15,281 nt of DNA, taken from the NCBI GenBank assembly GCA_013289785.1, contig JABCZE010000007.1:1-15281 (forward strand), given 5' to 3'. Positions 6,693 to 13,651 of this stretch are shown piece by piece. Position 1 is the first letter of the stretch. Each line of letters begins with the position of its first letter. Under the pieces are notes generated by a model. That model was not told the origin of the DNA and made no database searches. It saw only the letters and a list, made by a program, of their open reading frames with translations. This DNA comes from Vulcanimicrobiota bacterium. Lineage in GTDB: Bacteria; Vulcanimicrobiota; Vulcanimicrobiia; Vulcanimicrobiales; Vulcanimicrobiaceae. The position numbers and the translations under genes are program-made.

Positions 6693-9600
6693 TTAGATCT
6701 TCACCTGTGCGTTGAAGTAGAGATTGATCGGAGGCGCTAAACCGCCGATCGCGCCGTTGTTTTGGCCGCCGGACGGGATGTAGCTTTGCGTCCACGGCGT
6801 GCTCGCCTTGTTGGCCGCCCGGTCACCGATGCCCGTGCCGTTGTAGAAGTTGCCTGGATAGAGCGTACTGTTGAGCGCGCCGCCGTCCGGCGCGTAGGCG
6901 CAGGCCACGTTACTCGGTGGATTGGCGATCGTCCACGGCTCCGTCGTTCCTCCGAAACAGACGTGGAAGAGACCGGCGCCGAGCAGCGTTAGCCGAATGC
7001 GAGGGCTCACGTCGTAGGCCACTTGAAGGTTGCCCACGACTGAGTTGGGTTGCTCGATATTACCGAACGCGAACGTCCCGGTCTGGAAATCCGGCGTGTA
7101 CAAGTAGCCGTACGCACCCAAACCCGGAGAGGTCGCATAGAGGTAGTTGCACTGTAGCGGGTTGGTCTTCGGCGAGAGCTTCGTAATTCCGGACTTTGCC
7201 GAGTTCAGCACGCAGGAGCGGGGATCGACACCGTTGTTGTCCAGCGGGGTGCCATAGAAGCCGCCGCTCTGGAAAGAGAAGCTCGGCGTGATTGCCAGCT
7301 TATCGTGGCGCCAGTTGAGGATCAGCGACGAGACGTAGGGTGAGATGTAGCTGACGAACGAGCCGTTGAGACTGGGCGCGATCGCGGTCGAGTAGGGATT
7401 GTACCAGCCGCCGAGGTCCAGGAGCCCCTGCGACGGCAGATTGTAGTACGGGTTGAAGATCGTATCGTAACCCTTCGCGATCTTGCCGTTGCGCGTGTTG
7501 CACGGAACGCCCGTTCCGGCTTGGTAGCAGGGAAATCCGCCGCCGCCTTTGGTCAGCAAGTTGTACTGTGAAATGACCCCGTTGAGCACGCCGATCGGGT
7601 TGGGAATGATGCCGCCGGTCGAGAGCGGCACGTTCTGGAACATCACCTTCGAATTCGTGTACGTGAAGGCCAGCTGTCCCGAGAATCCATTGCGGGTGAA
7701 GTCGCCCTTACTGAACTGAAACTCCACGCCTTCGTCGCGATTGACGCCGACCGGAATCTGCGTCGCAAAGTTCGAGCCGATGAACGTTTGCTGCTGCCAG
7801 TTCGAGACCCAAGTGTAGAACGGCGAGACCTTCAGGCTCATATCCGTGCCGCGGAAGTGCTGCTCGTACGAGAGATCGTACTGGCCCGACGAAATGCCCG
7901 GAATCGGATGGAAGGGCGAGTAGAAGCCAAGGTTCATCGTGTTGTTCCAGACGGACCGCTCGTCGCCCGAGAGACTCAGATACTGGACCGACGCGGAGAT
8001 AGGTGGCTGCGTGTAACGGCCGGCCGAGACACGCCAAACGACGTCCGGCGATTGCGAATAGGTCGCCGAAAAGCGCGGTTCCCAGTAGTTAAGGGTGTAC
8101 GAACTGGGCGACGCCGCCGTGAAGTTTGGCGCTGCGACGCCGTTCTGCGTCGTGCCGTTGGGGTGGACCCAGCCGGTGTGGGGACCCGTCGGATGAAGGA
8201 GCGTGGCCGCGGTGTCACAGTTTCCGTTTACGTACTGAGCATTTGCCGGAGGCGGTTGACCCGGCGCCAACAGTTGCGTCAGAACTTGGTTCGTCGGGGC
8301 GTAGACGCAGGTATAGTTCGCCGACATGTTCGCGTAGAACTCGTCAGCCGGGGTTGCCGAGTCCGGGAGTTTGTACGTGAAGTCATCGTAGCGAATCGCT
8401 GCGTTGATCAGGATCTTATCGTTGGGGCGGAACTGATCGGCAAGCGAGAAGTTCTCGAACTCGGGTTTGACCGTGTTGTACGAACCGCTCGCGTTACCGC
8501 TCCACAGACTATCCCACTGTGCTCCAGCCCTGGCGGCCGGAGTACCCGGGGCGCCGTAGCCCGAAGGGCCGCCGGTAGCGGCACCGGTCCACGTGGGATT
8601 CACAATGCAGTTGGTGCTGTACGTCTTGGCGCAATTGAGGGTGCCCGACGACGTTTTGAGGCTCAACGTCGTGTCGTAGTAGCTGCTGCTCAGACACGGC
8701 ACGGAGTAGCCGAAGGCGCCGCTCGGAAGATTTTGCTGGTTCCCGTAGCAGCTGAAGCCGGCACCGGTCTTGGCCATGTAGCCGATCGGCGAATCGTTTC
8801 CGGCGGCCGAAGCGTTGTTCCAGCGGATCACGCCGGCCGTCGTATAGTTGCCGTCAAGCGTCACGAGGTTCTGGTCGTTGAGCTGGTCTTGAAAGTCCAG
8901 CGCGCCGCCAGAGGTGTGCGTAATGAGTTGATACTGCGGGGAGGCCGGCAACGATGGGACGCCGTCTCCGGTCGCGCCCGCGAGCGGGTTGTTCTGCAGC
9001 CAATCCGAGTAGAAGGTGTAACCGTATGCGCGCAGATAGGCCGATTGGCTCAGCGCGTACGTGTACTGCAGTTTGGTGATGCCGGCATCGTTCCGAATGG
9101 TCGCTTGCGAGTTGTCGTCGGCCGGAAGTGGACCGTTAAACGCGTGGGCCGGCGTGTTGGGAACCATGTAGACGCCCGGCGAACGGACCGTCCCCGTACC
9201 GGTTTTATAGTCGTACGCGCCGATCTGGGTGCCGAACGGGACGTTGTAGGCAACGCCGTCCGCGTATCCCACATAGGTCGGTGCACAAGGGATCGTTCCA
9301 AGGATGCTCGAGCCGCACGTGTAGGGCCCGGGCCCGAGTCCCAGGCGCCCCAGATAGAACTGGCTCGGCTGCAGGAAAGAGACTATCTGACCGATCCCCG
9401 AGCATCCGTTGACGGTTAGGCCGGGGCCCACCGCCTCGGGACCGCAAGTCGGAGGCGCAGCTCGCGTTCCGTACGCGCCCCAGATCAGCTGGTTGTTGCC
9501 GGGTCCTATATCGTCCAGACTGTTATAGCTGTAGTTGTTGAGCGCCGAACCGCTCCAGAGCACCTGCACGTCATCGCGCAAACCGTTAGCCTTAGGAATG

Positions 9601-10781
9601 CCCATGTGCAGGTTGATCACGTTCTCGCGATCGGTGACCATCGACGGGTCGCCGGCGATACCGTTGTAGTACTGCCAGCATCCCTGGTCCGGGAAGCTAA
9701 ACTTCGGCCCGTACATTTGGCAAATCGGCTTCACGCCTTGCCCGGTGCCGAAGACCGCAGTCGGCGATGTGTCGAGAATTTGATTGCTCAGTGCGCCGTA
9801 GCCGAGCAACGTGCCGTCGGTATCGCCCGACAAGAAACCGCCCGGCGTCATGTATCCGGCGCCGTTCGTGTTGTCGAAGAAACGGAAAGCTTGATTGTAG
9901 CCTAAAAGGCCGATGTAGTAGCTGAAGTTCCGATCGGGGGTCGAGCCGCCGATCTCGACGCTTGCCTGATGGTAGAACTGCGGCGTCGCGATACCCAGGT
10001 TGGCCGTCGCGTAGCCCGGGAACGTACCGGTCTTGATAACCTGGTTGATGAAGCCGGCCGTGCCGGCGGAGGCAACCGAGGACGGACCGCCGCCGGTGTA
10101 GACCTGCAGTTCGGAGAGACCGAGGCTCGATTCCGTTCCGGAGTTGTAGTTGTCGAAGGACCGGTTGATCGGGATGCCGTCGTACTCAAAGCCCGTGTAG
10201 TACGAGTTTTGGCCGCGGATGTAGGCCGCGTTGAAATCCCAACCCATGCCACCCTGCGACGTCTGAATGCCGGGGACCGACGCCATTGCCGAGTAGGCGC
10301 TGTTGAGGTTTCCGCCTCCGCCGAGCGCGGCGGCAGCGGCGGCTTGCGCGGCGTTGACGCTGTAGAGATCGCCGCCGACGCCGGCCTTTACCAGCGACGA
10401 GCCGGCTTGCGACGTTACCGAAGCGATGATCTTGAGCGTTTTGGTCAGCGTATAGCTGACCGTCTGCGTTTGATCGGCAAAGACGACGGTGCCGGCGACC
10501 GATATGCCTTGATAGCCGAACTTGTTCAGACTAAGCGTGTAGGTGTCGGGAGTGAGCGAGAGCAGGACGAAGCGACCGCCGGCGTCGGTCGTTGCCGTTG
10601 CGCTCTGCGACGGCGATATCGCTTTCACGCTTACTCCGGCCAAAGGCGCTCCGGTGTTATCGCGGACGATCCCGGTCACGTTTCCGGTGACTCCTGCCAG
10701 TGCCCATGTTTCCTGGAACAGGAATGCGACCAGAAGCAGAACGGCGACGCTCGTAAACCGGAGCGTTCGTTGCTGTTTCAT
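6693..10781 (-). CDS. TonB-dependent outer-membrane receptor with CarboxypepD_reg-like N-terminal domain (Oar-like)
   Basis: A 1362-residue outer-membrane gated channel expected to import a bulky or scarce substrate using TonB energy; the substrate cannot be read from sequence. Residues 1-29 are a signal peptide (basic MKQQRTLR, hydrophobic core, ALA before G30). Residues 31-113 form a carboxypeptidase-regulatory-like beta sandwich (VTGIVRDNTGAPLAGVSV, GRFVLLSLTPDTYTLSL). An Ala/Gly-rich tract (144-157) leads to the plug (about 158-252: SVPGIQTSQGG, AYIRGQNSYYTGFEYDGIPINR, GTAGFINQVIKTG). The rest is a long beta-barrel with large loops, ending NLYFNAQVKI, so the last residue is not the usual Phe. 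No clear TonB box was found. All 18 cysteines occur as nine close pairs in the barrel part. The ATG at 10781 gives the clean signal peptide; GAGGGA lies 12 nt upstream. The frame is open 40 codons further, without signal-like features. It diverges from two regulator genes. Confidence 0.92.
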   Translation of the reverse strand: MKQQRTLRFTSVAVLLLVAFLFQETWALAGVTGNVTGIVRDNTGAPLAGVSVKAISPSQSATATTDAGGRFVLLSLTPDTYTLSLNKFGYQGISVAGTVVFADQTQTVSYTLTKTLKIIASVTSQAGSSLVKAGVGGDLYSVNAAQAAAAAALGGGGNLNSAYSAMASVPGIQTSQGGMGWDFNAAYIRGQNSYYTGFEYDGIPINRSFDNYNSGTESSLGLSELQVYTGGGPSSVASAGTAGFINQVIKTGTFPGYATANLGIATPQFYHQASVEIGGSTPDRNFSYYIGLLGYNQAFRFFDNTNGAGYMTPGGFLSGDTDGTLLGYGALSNQILDTSPTAVFGTGQGVKPICQMYGPKFSFPDQGCWQYYNGIAGDPSMVTDRENVINLHMGIPKANGLRDDVQVLWSGSALNNYSYNSLDDIGPGNNQLIWGAYGTRAAPPTCGPEAVGPGLTVNGCSGIGQIVSFLQPSQFYLGRLGLGPGPYTCGSSILGTIPCAPTYVGYADGVAYNVPFGTQIGAYDYKTGTGTVRSPGVYMVPNTPAHAFNGPLPADDNSQATIRNDAGITKLQYTYALSQSAYLRAYGYTFYSDWLQNNPLAGATGDGVPSLPASPQYQLITHTSGGALDFQDQLNDQNLVTLDGNYTTAGVIRWNNASAAGNDSPIGYMAKTGAGFSCYGNQQNLPSGAFGYSVPCLSSSYYDTTLSLKTSSGTLNCAKTYSTNCIVNPTWTGAATGGPSGYGAPGTPAARAGAQWDSLWSGNASGSYNTVKPEFENFSLADQFRPNDKILINAAIRYDDFTYKLPDSATPADEFYANMSANYTCVYAPTNQVLTQLLAPGQPPPANAQYVNGNCDTAATLLHPTGPHTGWVHPNGTTQNGVAAPNFTAASPSSYTLNYWEPRFSATYSQSPDVVWRVSAGRYTQPPISASVQYLSLSGDERSVWNNTMNLGFYSPFHPIPGISSGQYDLSYEQHFRGTDMSLKVSPFYTWVSNWQQQTFIGSNFATQIPVGVNRDEGVEFQFSKGDFTRNGFSGQLAFTYTNSKVMFQNVPLSTGGIIPNPIGVLNGVISQYNLLTKGGGGFPCYQAGTGVPCNTRNGKIAKGYDTIFNPYYNLPSQGLLDLGGWYNPYSTAIAPSLNGSFVSYISPYVSSLILNWRHDKLAITPSFSFQSGGFYGTPLDNNGVDPRSCVLNSAKSGITKLSPKTNPLQCNYLYATSPGLGAYGYLYTPDFQTGTFAFGNIEQPNSVVGNLQVAYDVSPRIRLTLLGAGLFHVCFGGTTEPWTIANPPSNVACAYAPDGGALNSTLYPGNFYNGTGIGDRAANKASTPWTQSYIPSGGQNNGAIGGLAPPINLYFNAQVKI

Positions 10782-10793
10782 TTTTTGCGTACT

Positions 10794-10799
10794 TCCCTC
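10794..10799 (-). promoter_or_regulatory. Ribosome-binding site candidate for the TonB receptor gene
   Basis: Minus-strand GAGGGA lies 12 nt before the ATG at 10781, with an A-rich spacer. The spacing is a little long, but it supports this ATG over the upstream in-frame start at 10901. Confidence 0.5.
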
Positions 10800-10818
10800 T
10801 TTGTCGTAGCTCGAAGTT

Positions 10819-10838
10819 GCGCGCGTTAGTTCGCGCGC
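10819..10838. repeat. Short inverted repeat (7-bp GC stem, 6-nt loop) in the receptor leader
   Basis: GCGCGCG at 10819-10825 pairs with CGCGCGC at 10832-10838 around the loop TTAGTT. It lies about 40-60 nt upstream of the receptor ATG, so it may fold in the 5' leader of that mRNA. Simple alternating GC can also arise by chance in such DNA. Confidence 0.45.
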
Positions 10839-10879
10839 TCTATCGACCTTGGGACTTCCTGGGAGTGCGACCTTTTGAT

Positions 10880-10925
10880 GATCGTTGAGCAACGCGCGCA
10901 TCGCGGTACTTTCGCTTCAACGATC
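10880..10925. repeat. 9-bp perfect inverted repeat in the divergent control region
   Basis: GATCGTTGA (10880-10888) is the exact reverse complement of TCAACGATC (10917-10925), with 28 bp between the arms. Arm centres are 37 bp apart, roughly three and a half helical turns. The right arm overlaps the first element of the phased TCAA series. A looping or paired-operator role is possible. Confidence 0.65.
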
Positions 10926-10949
10926 TTCAAGAAGCTCAAGTAATCTCAA
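10917..10949. promoter_or_regulatory. Helically phased TCAA/TTGA direct repeats (putative regulator binding array)
   Basis: TCAA begins at 10917, 10927, 10936 and 10946, i.e. every 9-10 bp. On the minus strand these read TTGAGA, TTGAGC, TTGAAG and TTGAAG. Direct repeats spaced by about one helical turn are the usual target of PhoB/OmpR-type winged-helix domains (about 11 bp in the pho box), and a protein with this domain is encoded by the second gene downstream (12266-13651). The binding link is inference; the repeat is visible. Confidence 0.55.
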
Positions 10950-11016
10950 AAGCGGAACGCCGTCAAACGCTCGACGCGTTTTGTAGTTTCATGAAGACGG
11001 CGCGATAAAAGCTGCG

Positions 11017-11022
11017 TATTGT
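11017..11022 (+). promoter_or_regulatory. -10-like element placed for a leaderless transcript
   Basis: TATTGT is followed by 6 nt and then the ATG at 11029, and the gene lacks a Shine-Dalgarno. This geometry is what leaderless mRNAs show, with transcription starting at the A of ATG. No good -35 hexamer is present at 17-19 bp. Low certainty. Confidence 0.35.
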
Positions 11023-11028
11023 GTAGTC

Positions 11029-12420
11029 ATGGCGGTATCGCCGATGGAGCGACAAGTACTGAGGCTATTGCACCGGGCTAGGAACCCCGGCGCTCTGGCG
11101 GCAATGTCGGTTCCCGTTGGCGCGCTCGAGCAAATCGTCAACGACGCGCTCGCCGGCGACGACGCGCGAACGGAAAACCTTCGCCGCGTAATCTTCGAAG
11201 CGGATTTCAAGCGCACCGCAACCAATTCCGAGCTGGCGCGGCGAAGCGGCGTCTCCCTGCGTCATTTCCAGCGCTGGAGGGCCGAAGCGGTCGCCTCGAT
11301 CGCCCGGCACGCCGGCGGTTCGCTAGGATCGATCCAAGCACCCCGCCCGCCGCGAAGCGGCCCCTGCTGGCGTTTCCGGCATGAGGTTGCCGCGTTTCTT
11401 GCAGCCCGCGACCGCGGCAACGCTTTGGAGATGCGCGCCATCGCAACCAACCTGATGCGTTTGGCCGGGGATGCCGAGACGCAAATGCTCGCCCAGGCAT
11501 ATCTCGGCGATGCAAACCGGCGCCTCGGCATTACCGAAGAGCGGCTCGCGCTCGATCTTGGGGTTCCGCGGGTGCGCGGATCTCGTTGCTGGCGACGGAT
11601 CGCTCGAGACGTCGAACGCGCGGCCCAACTCGCGCTGCAAGATCGGATCCCGCAGGCCGAAGCCCTAGCGTCGCCGGCTTGGCAGCGTTGCGAACTGCGT
11701 GGCTTCCAAGGCTTGGCCGCGCGCTGCGCTGCCGTGTTTTGCGCAACGGCCCAGGCTCGTGGCGCGTTTGACGAAGCCCGTTTGTGGCGGGCGCGCTCGA
11801 TCGAGCGTCTTCTGCCGACTCAAGACCGTCTTTTGGCCGCCGATCTCTTCCTCCGCCCCGCCTACGGCCCAGGGAACCGTATGGATCGCGCTCTTTCCGA
11901 CGTGCTCTACGAGCGTTTGCACGTGATCGTGCCGCAACTTCTCGGCGACGGCGCACCGCAGCGAGCCGCTGTTACCGAGCTGTTAGAAGAGCTTTTCGAC
12001 GCGCGGGTCTCGTCGCGTGCGATTGCCTCCGTTGCGCGATGCGACTCGGCTTTCGCGCATTATATCCAAAGAAATGTGGAGCCCGTCGCCGAGATGCTGG
12101 CGCTCGCGCTGTCGGCACTGACGGCCACTCCGTTCGACCCCGCCCTCGACGGGCTGCATTGCGCTTTGGCGGATTGCGGCGCGAAACTGCGCCCGGCGGT
12201 GCCGCGAACGATCGCAATTGCGGTTCCAAAGTCACAGCCGGCCCCCATCGAGCATTTGAAGTTTGATGATCAACGGTCAGGGAGGGTCGAATATCCCGCC
12301 GGTCTACACGTTCGGTTCCTTCCGTTTCGATCCGACGCGGGGGCTGCTCACGCACGGCGCCGCCGTGACCCCGTTGCCGGACCGCCTGGCGCAGTTGCTG
12401 GTTCTGCTCATTCACGCTAA
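11029..12420 (+). CDS. HTH-domain putative transcription regulator with helical-repeat body
   Basis: A 463-residue predicted cytoplasmic protein not assignable to a named family. Residues 64-84 (ATNSELARRSGVSLRHFQRWR) form a good helix-turn-helix, preceded by a helical segment (1-60). The body is Ala/Leu/Arg-rich and alpha-helical with TPR-like stretches near 150-180 and 210-270. There is no signal peptide or membrane segment. The ATG at 11029 has no Shine-Dalgarno but a -10-like element 6 nt upstream. The last 51 residues (from about 413) overlap the start of the next gene and become Arg/Gly/Pro/Ala-rich, as expected of an out-of-frame tail. The functional protein may effectively end near residue 412, or a frameshift may have removed a stop. 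It faces the TonB receptor across a shared control region and is probably co-transcribed with the winged-helix/TPR gene, suggesting local regulation. Confidence 0.7.
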   Translation: MAVSPMERQVLRLLHRARNPGALAAMSVPVGALEQIVNDALAGDDARTENLRRVIFEADFKRTATNSELARRSGVSLRHFQRWRAEAVASIARHAGGSLGSIQAPRPPRSGPCWRFRHEVAAFLAARDRGNALEMRAIATNLMRLAGDAETQMLAQAYLGDANRRLGITEERLALDLGVPRVRGSRCWRRIARDVERAAQLALQDRIPQAEALASPAWQRCELRGFQGLAARCAAVFCATAQARGAFDEARLWRARSIERLLPTQDRLLAADLFLRPAYGPGNRMDRALSDVLYERLHVIVPQLLGDGAPQRAAVTELLEELFDARVSSRAIASVARCDSAFAHYIQRNVEPVAEMLALALSALTATPFDPALDGLHCALADCGAKLRPAVPRTIAIAVPKSQPAPIEHLKFDDQRSGRVEYPAGLHVRFLPFRSDAGAAHARRRRDPVAGPPGAVAGSAHSR

Positions 12421-13651
12421 CGGCGACGTCATCGACAAGGAGACGATCGCGACGCGAATTTGGCCCGACACGGCCGTCAGCGACGGAAATCTCTCGCAGC
12501 ATATGTACATGCTGCGGCAGCTGCTCGACGAGCGCGCCGCCGACCGCACCTATCTGATGACGGTGCGCGGGAAAGGATATCGTTTCGTCGCCCCGGTCAG
12601 CATCGTCGCTCCCATCCTGGCCGAGACGGCGCTGCATGCGGCTGAGGATTCGGCGGATCGCATCTTCAACGGCGCTCCCGAAGCGTTCCACCACTACTGC
12701 CGTGGCTCGTACCTCCTGGAAAAACGGACGGCGAGCGCGTTGACCGCGGCAGCCGAGCAGTTCGAAGCGGTCTTGCGCGTCCATCGGGATCACGTTCCGG
12801 CGCTCATTGGGCTTTCTCGCGCGTACGCGCTGATGGCCCAGTATTGGTATGCTTCCGGGTCGTATACGTTTCCGAAAGCCAAAGCCGCAATCGTTCGGGC
12901 GCTCGAGCTCGATCCGTCGTCGGCGGAGGCCCGGGCCACGCTCGCGCTCATTCTGCTCTTTTGCGATTGGAACTGGTTCGAGGCCGAGCGCGAAATCGAT
13001 ACGGCCGTTCGGCTCAACCCGACCTCGACGCTGGTCTACATGAACGCCGCGTGGTTTTATATGTGCAAAGGTTCCGGCGACAAACCCGTGCGTGAGATGC
13101 AGCGCGCTCTGCTGGTCGAGCCGTCATCGGCGGCCTTGCAGCTTTTTCTCGCCCGAATCTTCCTTCACACCGGGCAGTACCGGCGCGCAATCGGCGCGTT
13201 CACCAACTTGATCGAAAGCGGCGCCGACTTCGCGATCGCGCGGCGTCACCGCGCTCAAGCCTTCATTCTGAACGGACAGCCGGCCGAAGCGATCGCCGAT
13301 TTGGCCCTTTTGCCGCACGATCGCGCCGAGGACATCGCGTTGCGCCTACCGCTGCTCGGCCGCGCCTACGCAGACTGCGGCGACACCGAGCGCGCCGAAA
13401 GCATCTACCAAACGCTGTTGGAGATGGCGCGCACCGAGTTCGTCATGGGCTTCAACCTCGCGACGGTCGCCGTCGGGCTCGGACGGATCGAAGAGGCATT
13501 GGAACATCTCGAGCGCGCCCTGAAGGTGCGCGAGCCGGCGCTGATCATGCTGCGGAGCCTGCCGTGGTTCGAGCCGATCGCCCAGCGCTCGCGGTTCAAA
13601 GCGATGCTGCGCGCGATTTGGCCGGACTACTCTCGAATCGGAACCGGATAG
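12266..13651 (+). CDS. PhoB/CadC-type winged-helix regulator with C-terminal TPR repeats (soluble)
   Basis: A 461-residue protein with an N-terminal Trans_reg_C (OmpR/PhoB-type) winged helix at residues 13-111: YTFGSFRFDP, the VIDKETIATRIWPD helix, the SDGNLSQHMYMLRQLL recognition helix (72-87) and the RGKGYRFVAPV wing hairpin (101-111). Residues 130-450 are tetratricopeptide-like helices, e.g. AKAAIVRALELDPSSAEARATLAL and a later EALEHLERALKV. There is no response-regulator receiver and no transmembrane segment, so unlike CadC it is cytosolic; the TPR part probably senses a ligand or protein partner. The ATG at 12266 is preferred over an adjacent TTG (12263), placing the domain 12 residues in. 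The start lies 155 bp inside the preceding HTH gene, suggesting coupled translation, and the 3' end overlaps the M28 gene by 25 bp. The phased repeats upstream of the receptor fit its domain type. Confidence 0.85.
   Translation: MINGQGGSNIPPVYTFGSFRFDPTRGLLTHGAAVTPLPDRLAQLLVLLIHANGDVIDKETIATRIWPDTAVSDGNLSQHMYMLRQLLDERAADRTYLMTVRGKGYRFVAPVSIVAPILAETALHAAEDSADRIFNGAPEAFHHYCRGSYLLEKRTASALTAAAEQFEAVLRVHRDHVPALIGLSRAYALMAQYWYASGSYTFPKAKAAIVRALELDPSSAEARATLALILLFCDWNWFEAEREIDTAVRLNPTSTLVYMNAAWFYMCKGSGDKPVREMQRALLVEPSSAALQLFLARIFLHTGQYRRAIGAFTNLIESGADFAIARRHRAQAFILNGQPAEAIADLALLPHDRAEDIALRLPLLGRAYADCGDTERAESIYQTLLEMARTEFVMGFNLATVAVGLGRIEEALEHLERALKVREPALIMLRSLPWFEPIAQRSRFKAMLRAIWPDYSRIGTG

Larger units (their letters stand above)
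10782..11028. promoter_or_regulatory. Divergent control region between the TonB receptor and the HTH/TPR regulator genes
   Basis: This 247-bp gap is the only sizeable non-coding stretch in the window. From left to right it holds a GAGGGA ribosome-binding candidate for the receptor (minus), a 7-bp GC hairpin (10819-10838), a 9-bp inverted repeat (10880-10888 with 10917-10925), four phased TCAA elements (10917-10949) and a -10-like TATTGT (11017-11022) just before the plus-strand gene. A TTGACG on the minus strand (10961-10966) could be a -35 for the receptor, but no good -10 follows at the right distance. The arrangement suggests shared control of both sides; that is inference. Confidence 0.6.

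Noticed and set aside
7788..9419. 543-codon plus-strand open frame opposite the TonB receptor
   Set aside because: Arg/Val-rich with no domain motif, entirely antisense to a receptor with clear motifs; typical of a stop-poor antisense frame in high-GC DNA.
10782..10901. 40-codon N-terminal extension of the TonB receptor
   Set aside because: It would bury the signal peptide; the ATG at 10781 has a GAGGGA upstream and begins with a standard signal sequence.
10961..10966. Minus-strand TTGACG as a -35 for the receptor promoter
   Set aside because: The best hexamer at 17 bp is TTACTT, a poor -10, so it was mentioned in the control region but not annotated as a promoter.
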